Below are positions 62,489 through 64,000 of a stretch of DNA of 64,000 nucleotides, in pieces. Each line of letters starts with the position of its first letter. The stretch's first letter is position 1. The stretch covers positions 2,108,001-2,172,000 of the forward strand of contig NZ_CP025120.1 in the NCBI RefSeq assembly GCF_002838765.1, read 5' to 3'. The notes under the pieces were generated by a model. The model had not been told where the DNA came from. It saw nothing but the letters and a program-made list of their open reading frames with translations, and did not search any database. The translations under genes were made by a program, and so were the position numbers. This stretch comes from Kangiella profundi (GTDB lineage: Bacteria > Pseudomonadota > Gammaproteobacteria > Enterobacterales > Kangiellaceae).

Positions 62489-64000
62489 TAATTTTCCACC
62501 TGCAAACTTTCGACAAACAACTTTGGAATACTCGGCTCAGCAGAATTGTTAATCATCATGATCGAGTGCTTGCCAAGAATGCCATCTGATATCAGACCAT
62601 GCTCCATTTGGAACAATGCCAACCAGTCTGCAACCTGTTCTGAAAACACATTATCAGGTTCAATGGTAATCCCTTCCGACATTTCGATGAAATTAGTCAG
62701 CCATATAACTTCCGCACCACGACTGCCTACCCCTACCGGATCCCTAAATCCTGCAGGTTTTTTCCAGAACAATCGGTATTCACCAGTCCACATCGGATTG
62801 AGTTTTTTACGCTCGATCGTCACCTGATTTTCACCAAACTGCATAACCACTGACTGATTCTGAATCTCAATCAAGGTTCCCCAGAAATCCCCACCCTGTG
62901 AGGTTGTAAATTTTAAATTTGCAGGACGATTGAGCTGGCTTAAGAGTTTCCAGTCAGCCATTCCCTGATCGCAGCCTAAACTATAATTTGCCGCAAAATT
63001 GCAGGCGTCTGCTGATTGAAATGGCAGGTAACTGACACCCCATAGAGCCAACAAATTTTGGCTCGCTATCGCACCACTGCGATCCCAGCTTTGCTCACCC
63101 CAGAACTCTTCGGCTAGCTCGCTTGGACTTTTGGGAATTTTCTCAAGGATATTTCCGCTATCAGCCTCATTGGTATTAAGAGCTGAGTTATCCGAACTTT
63201 CAAACTCTGGTGTTTGTTGATTAATTAATATGGTTTCTGTGTTATCTGAAAGTTGCACATTTTGCTTAACTGTTTGCTCATTCTGAATTCCAACAGAATC
63301 ATTGAACAAACCAAATGACCAGGCGGTGACACCTAAAGTTAGTCCAATCAATAGCGTTGGTACAGCCCATTTCCAATGATTAATGACCGAGCCACTTTCA
63401 GCCATATCAGCTTTTTCACCTAAAACTTCAGCAACCGCTTTATTGACTGTCCTAACATCCACATGATGAAGATTTTCAGCAAAAGCACCTAACATTGCCC
63501 GGTCACTGATCACGTTAATCAGGCGCGGAATACCACCACTGGCCTTGTGAATCAGTTTTATGGCCTTGCCTTTAAAAACCGGGCGCATAACACCGGCAAT
63601 TCTTAAGCGATGTTCTAGATAGGATTTGGTTTCATTTAGCGATAAGGGACGTAGGTGGTATCGTGCAGTAATTCGCTGAGCCAACTGACGGAGTTCTTTT
63701 TTGGCAAGTAACTCCTGTAATTCTGGCTGACCAATTAAAATAATCTGTAGAAGTTTTTTCTGGTTGGTTTCGAGGTTGGTCAATAAGCGTATCTGCTCCA
63801 GAACCTCGACACTTAGATTCTGAGCCTCATCAATCATCAGCACGGTATTTAACCCCTGCTCATGATTGTCCAGCAAACGACCGCTTAGTAAATCGGTAAA
63901 GGTTTTTAAGCTCGATTCTTTGGGATCATACTCAATACCCAGTTCATCGCACATGGTCGCCATCAGCTCAATGGCATTCAACTTAGGATTTAGGATATAG
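62488..64000 (-). CDS. gspA: GspA/ExeA AAA+ ATPase, 5' part cut by the window
   Basis: Partial: the frame is open to position 64000, and the first codons visible (YILNPKLNAIELM) belong inside the ATPase domain. Visible parts are Walker B TVLMIDEAQNL, LLTNLETNQKKLLQIILIGQPEL and RITARYHLRPLS. A lipid-membrane helix (VPTLLIGLTLGVTAWSFG) then leads to a periplasmic end with a peptidoglycan-binding domain (VFSEQVADWLALFQMEHGLISDGILGKHS). The Walker A lies outside the window. With GspB it escorts the secretin. Confidence 0.93.
   Translation of the reverse strand, partial: YILNPKLNAIELMATMCDELGIEYDPKESSLKTFTDLLSGRLLDNHEQGLNTVLMIDEAQNLSVEVLEQIRLLTNLETNQKKLLQIILIGQPELQELLAKKELRQLAQRITARYHLRPLSLNETKSYLEHRLRIAGVMRPVFKGKAIKLIHKASGGIPRLINVISDRAMLGAFAENLHHVDVRTVNKAVAEVLGEKADMAESGSVINHWKWAVPTLLIGLTLGVTAWSFGLFNDSVGIQNEQTVKQNVQLSDNTETILINQQTPEFESSDNSALNTNEADSGNILEKIPKSPSELAEEFWGEQSWDRSGAIASQNLLALWGVSYLPFQSADACNFAANYSLGCDQGMADWKLLSQLNRPANLKFTTSQGGDFWGTLIEIQNQSVVMQFGENQVTIERKKLNPMWTGEYRLFWKKPAGFRDPVGVGSRGAEVIWLTNFIEMSEGITIEPDNVFSEQVADWLALFQMEHGLISDGILGKHSIMMINNSAEPSIPKLFVESLQVEN

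Overview
The window looks like chromosomal DNA of a marine, protein-degrading gammaproteobacterium. Gene content and several protein lengths are typical of the class: UvrA 940 aa, EttA 555 aa, RsmF 479 aa, YajR-like 454 aa, NfuA 192 aa, Dam 276 aa. The many exported peptidases (metzincin-like, M14, M16, M48) and moderate GC suggest Kangiella or a close relative. That genus call is an impression from gene content, not a database match. There is no prophage, integron, transposase, CRISPR array, rRNA or tRNA that I can see; nearly all genes are housekeeping or ordinary accessory genes.

Layout. 1-3.8 kb: a phosphate-selective porin behind a good Pho box, an MscS channel, a BI-1 family membrane protein and ssb. 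3.8-8.3 kb: a YajR-like MFS transporter and divergent uvrA. 8.4-13.9 kb: an AT-rich DUF3592 membrane protein, TerC, a HEAT-repeat/cyclophilin lipoprotein and divergent ettA. 13.9-14.5 kb: a 650-bp intergenic region packed with repeats. 14.5-22.9 kb: PilZ protein, TrmB-like methyltransferase, heme c protein, radA, class II DAHP synthase, two coupled small membrane/exported proteins, dam with an overlapping AT-rich partner, an alpha/beta hydrolase and dgkA. 23-29.7 kb: biotin synthesis (bioD separate; bioB-bioF-bioH-bioC as one operon) and comF, with a probable BirA operator over the bioB promoter. 29.8-35.4 kb: a 53-aa zinc ribbon, cytochrome b561, a stand-alone BLUF photoreceptor, MATE and NhaC-type transporters, a GNAT enzyme and a His/Arg-rich exported protein. 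35.5-41.1 kb: two large secreted metallopeptidases and nfuA. 41.1-41.7 kb: a second repeat-rich intergenic region. 41.7-54 kb: aspartokinase, a CHCC zinc-finger protein, glnE, a LemA/M48 peptidase/exported protein set, a CYTH-CHAD protein, a PhoU-like/PiT phosphate pair and a YgiM-like SH3 protein; glnE-ygiF-ygiM order matches E. coli with insertions. 54-64 kb: a short PutA, rsmF, an M16 lipoprotein peptidase, and gspB-gspA (gspA runs off the right edge).

Common themes are phosphate acquisition (porin, PhoU-like/PiT pair), biotin synthesis, peptide degradation plus type II secretion support (peptidases, GspAB, PutA for proline use) and genome maintenance (uvrA, ssb, radA, dam). The least explained material is intergenic: a roughly 200-bp dispersed repeat in two copies, a run of four hairpins whose loops are complementary in pairs, and several REP/MITE-like palindromes.
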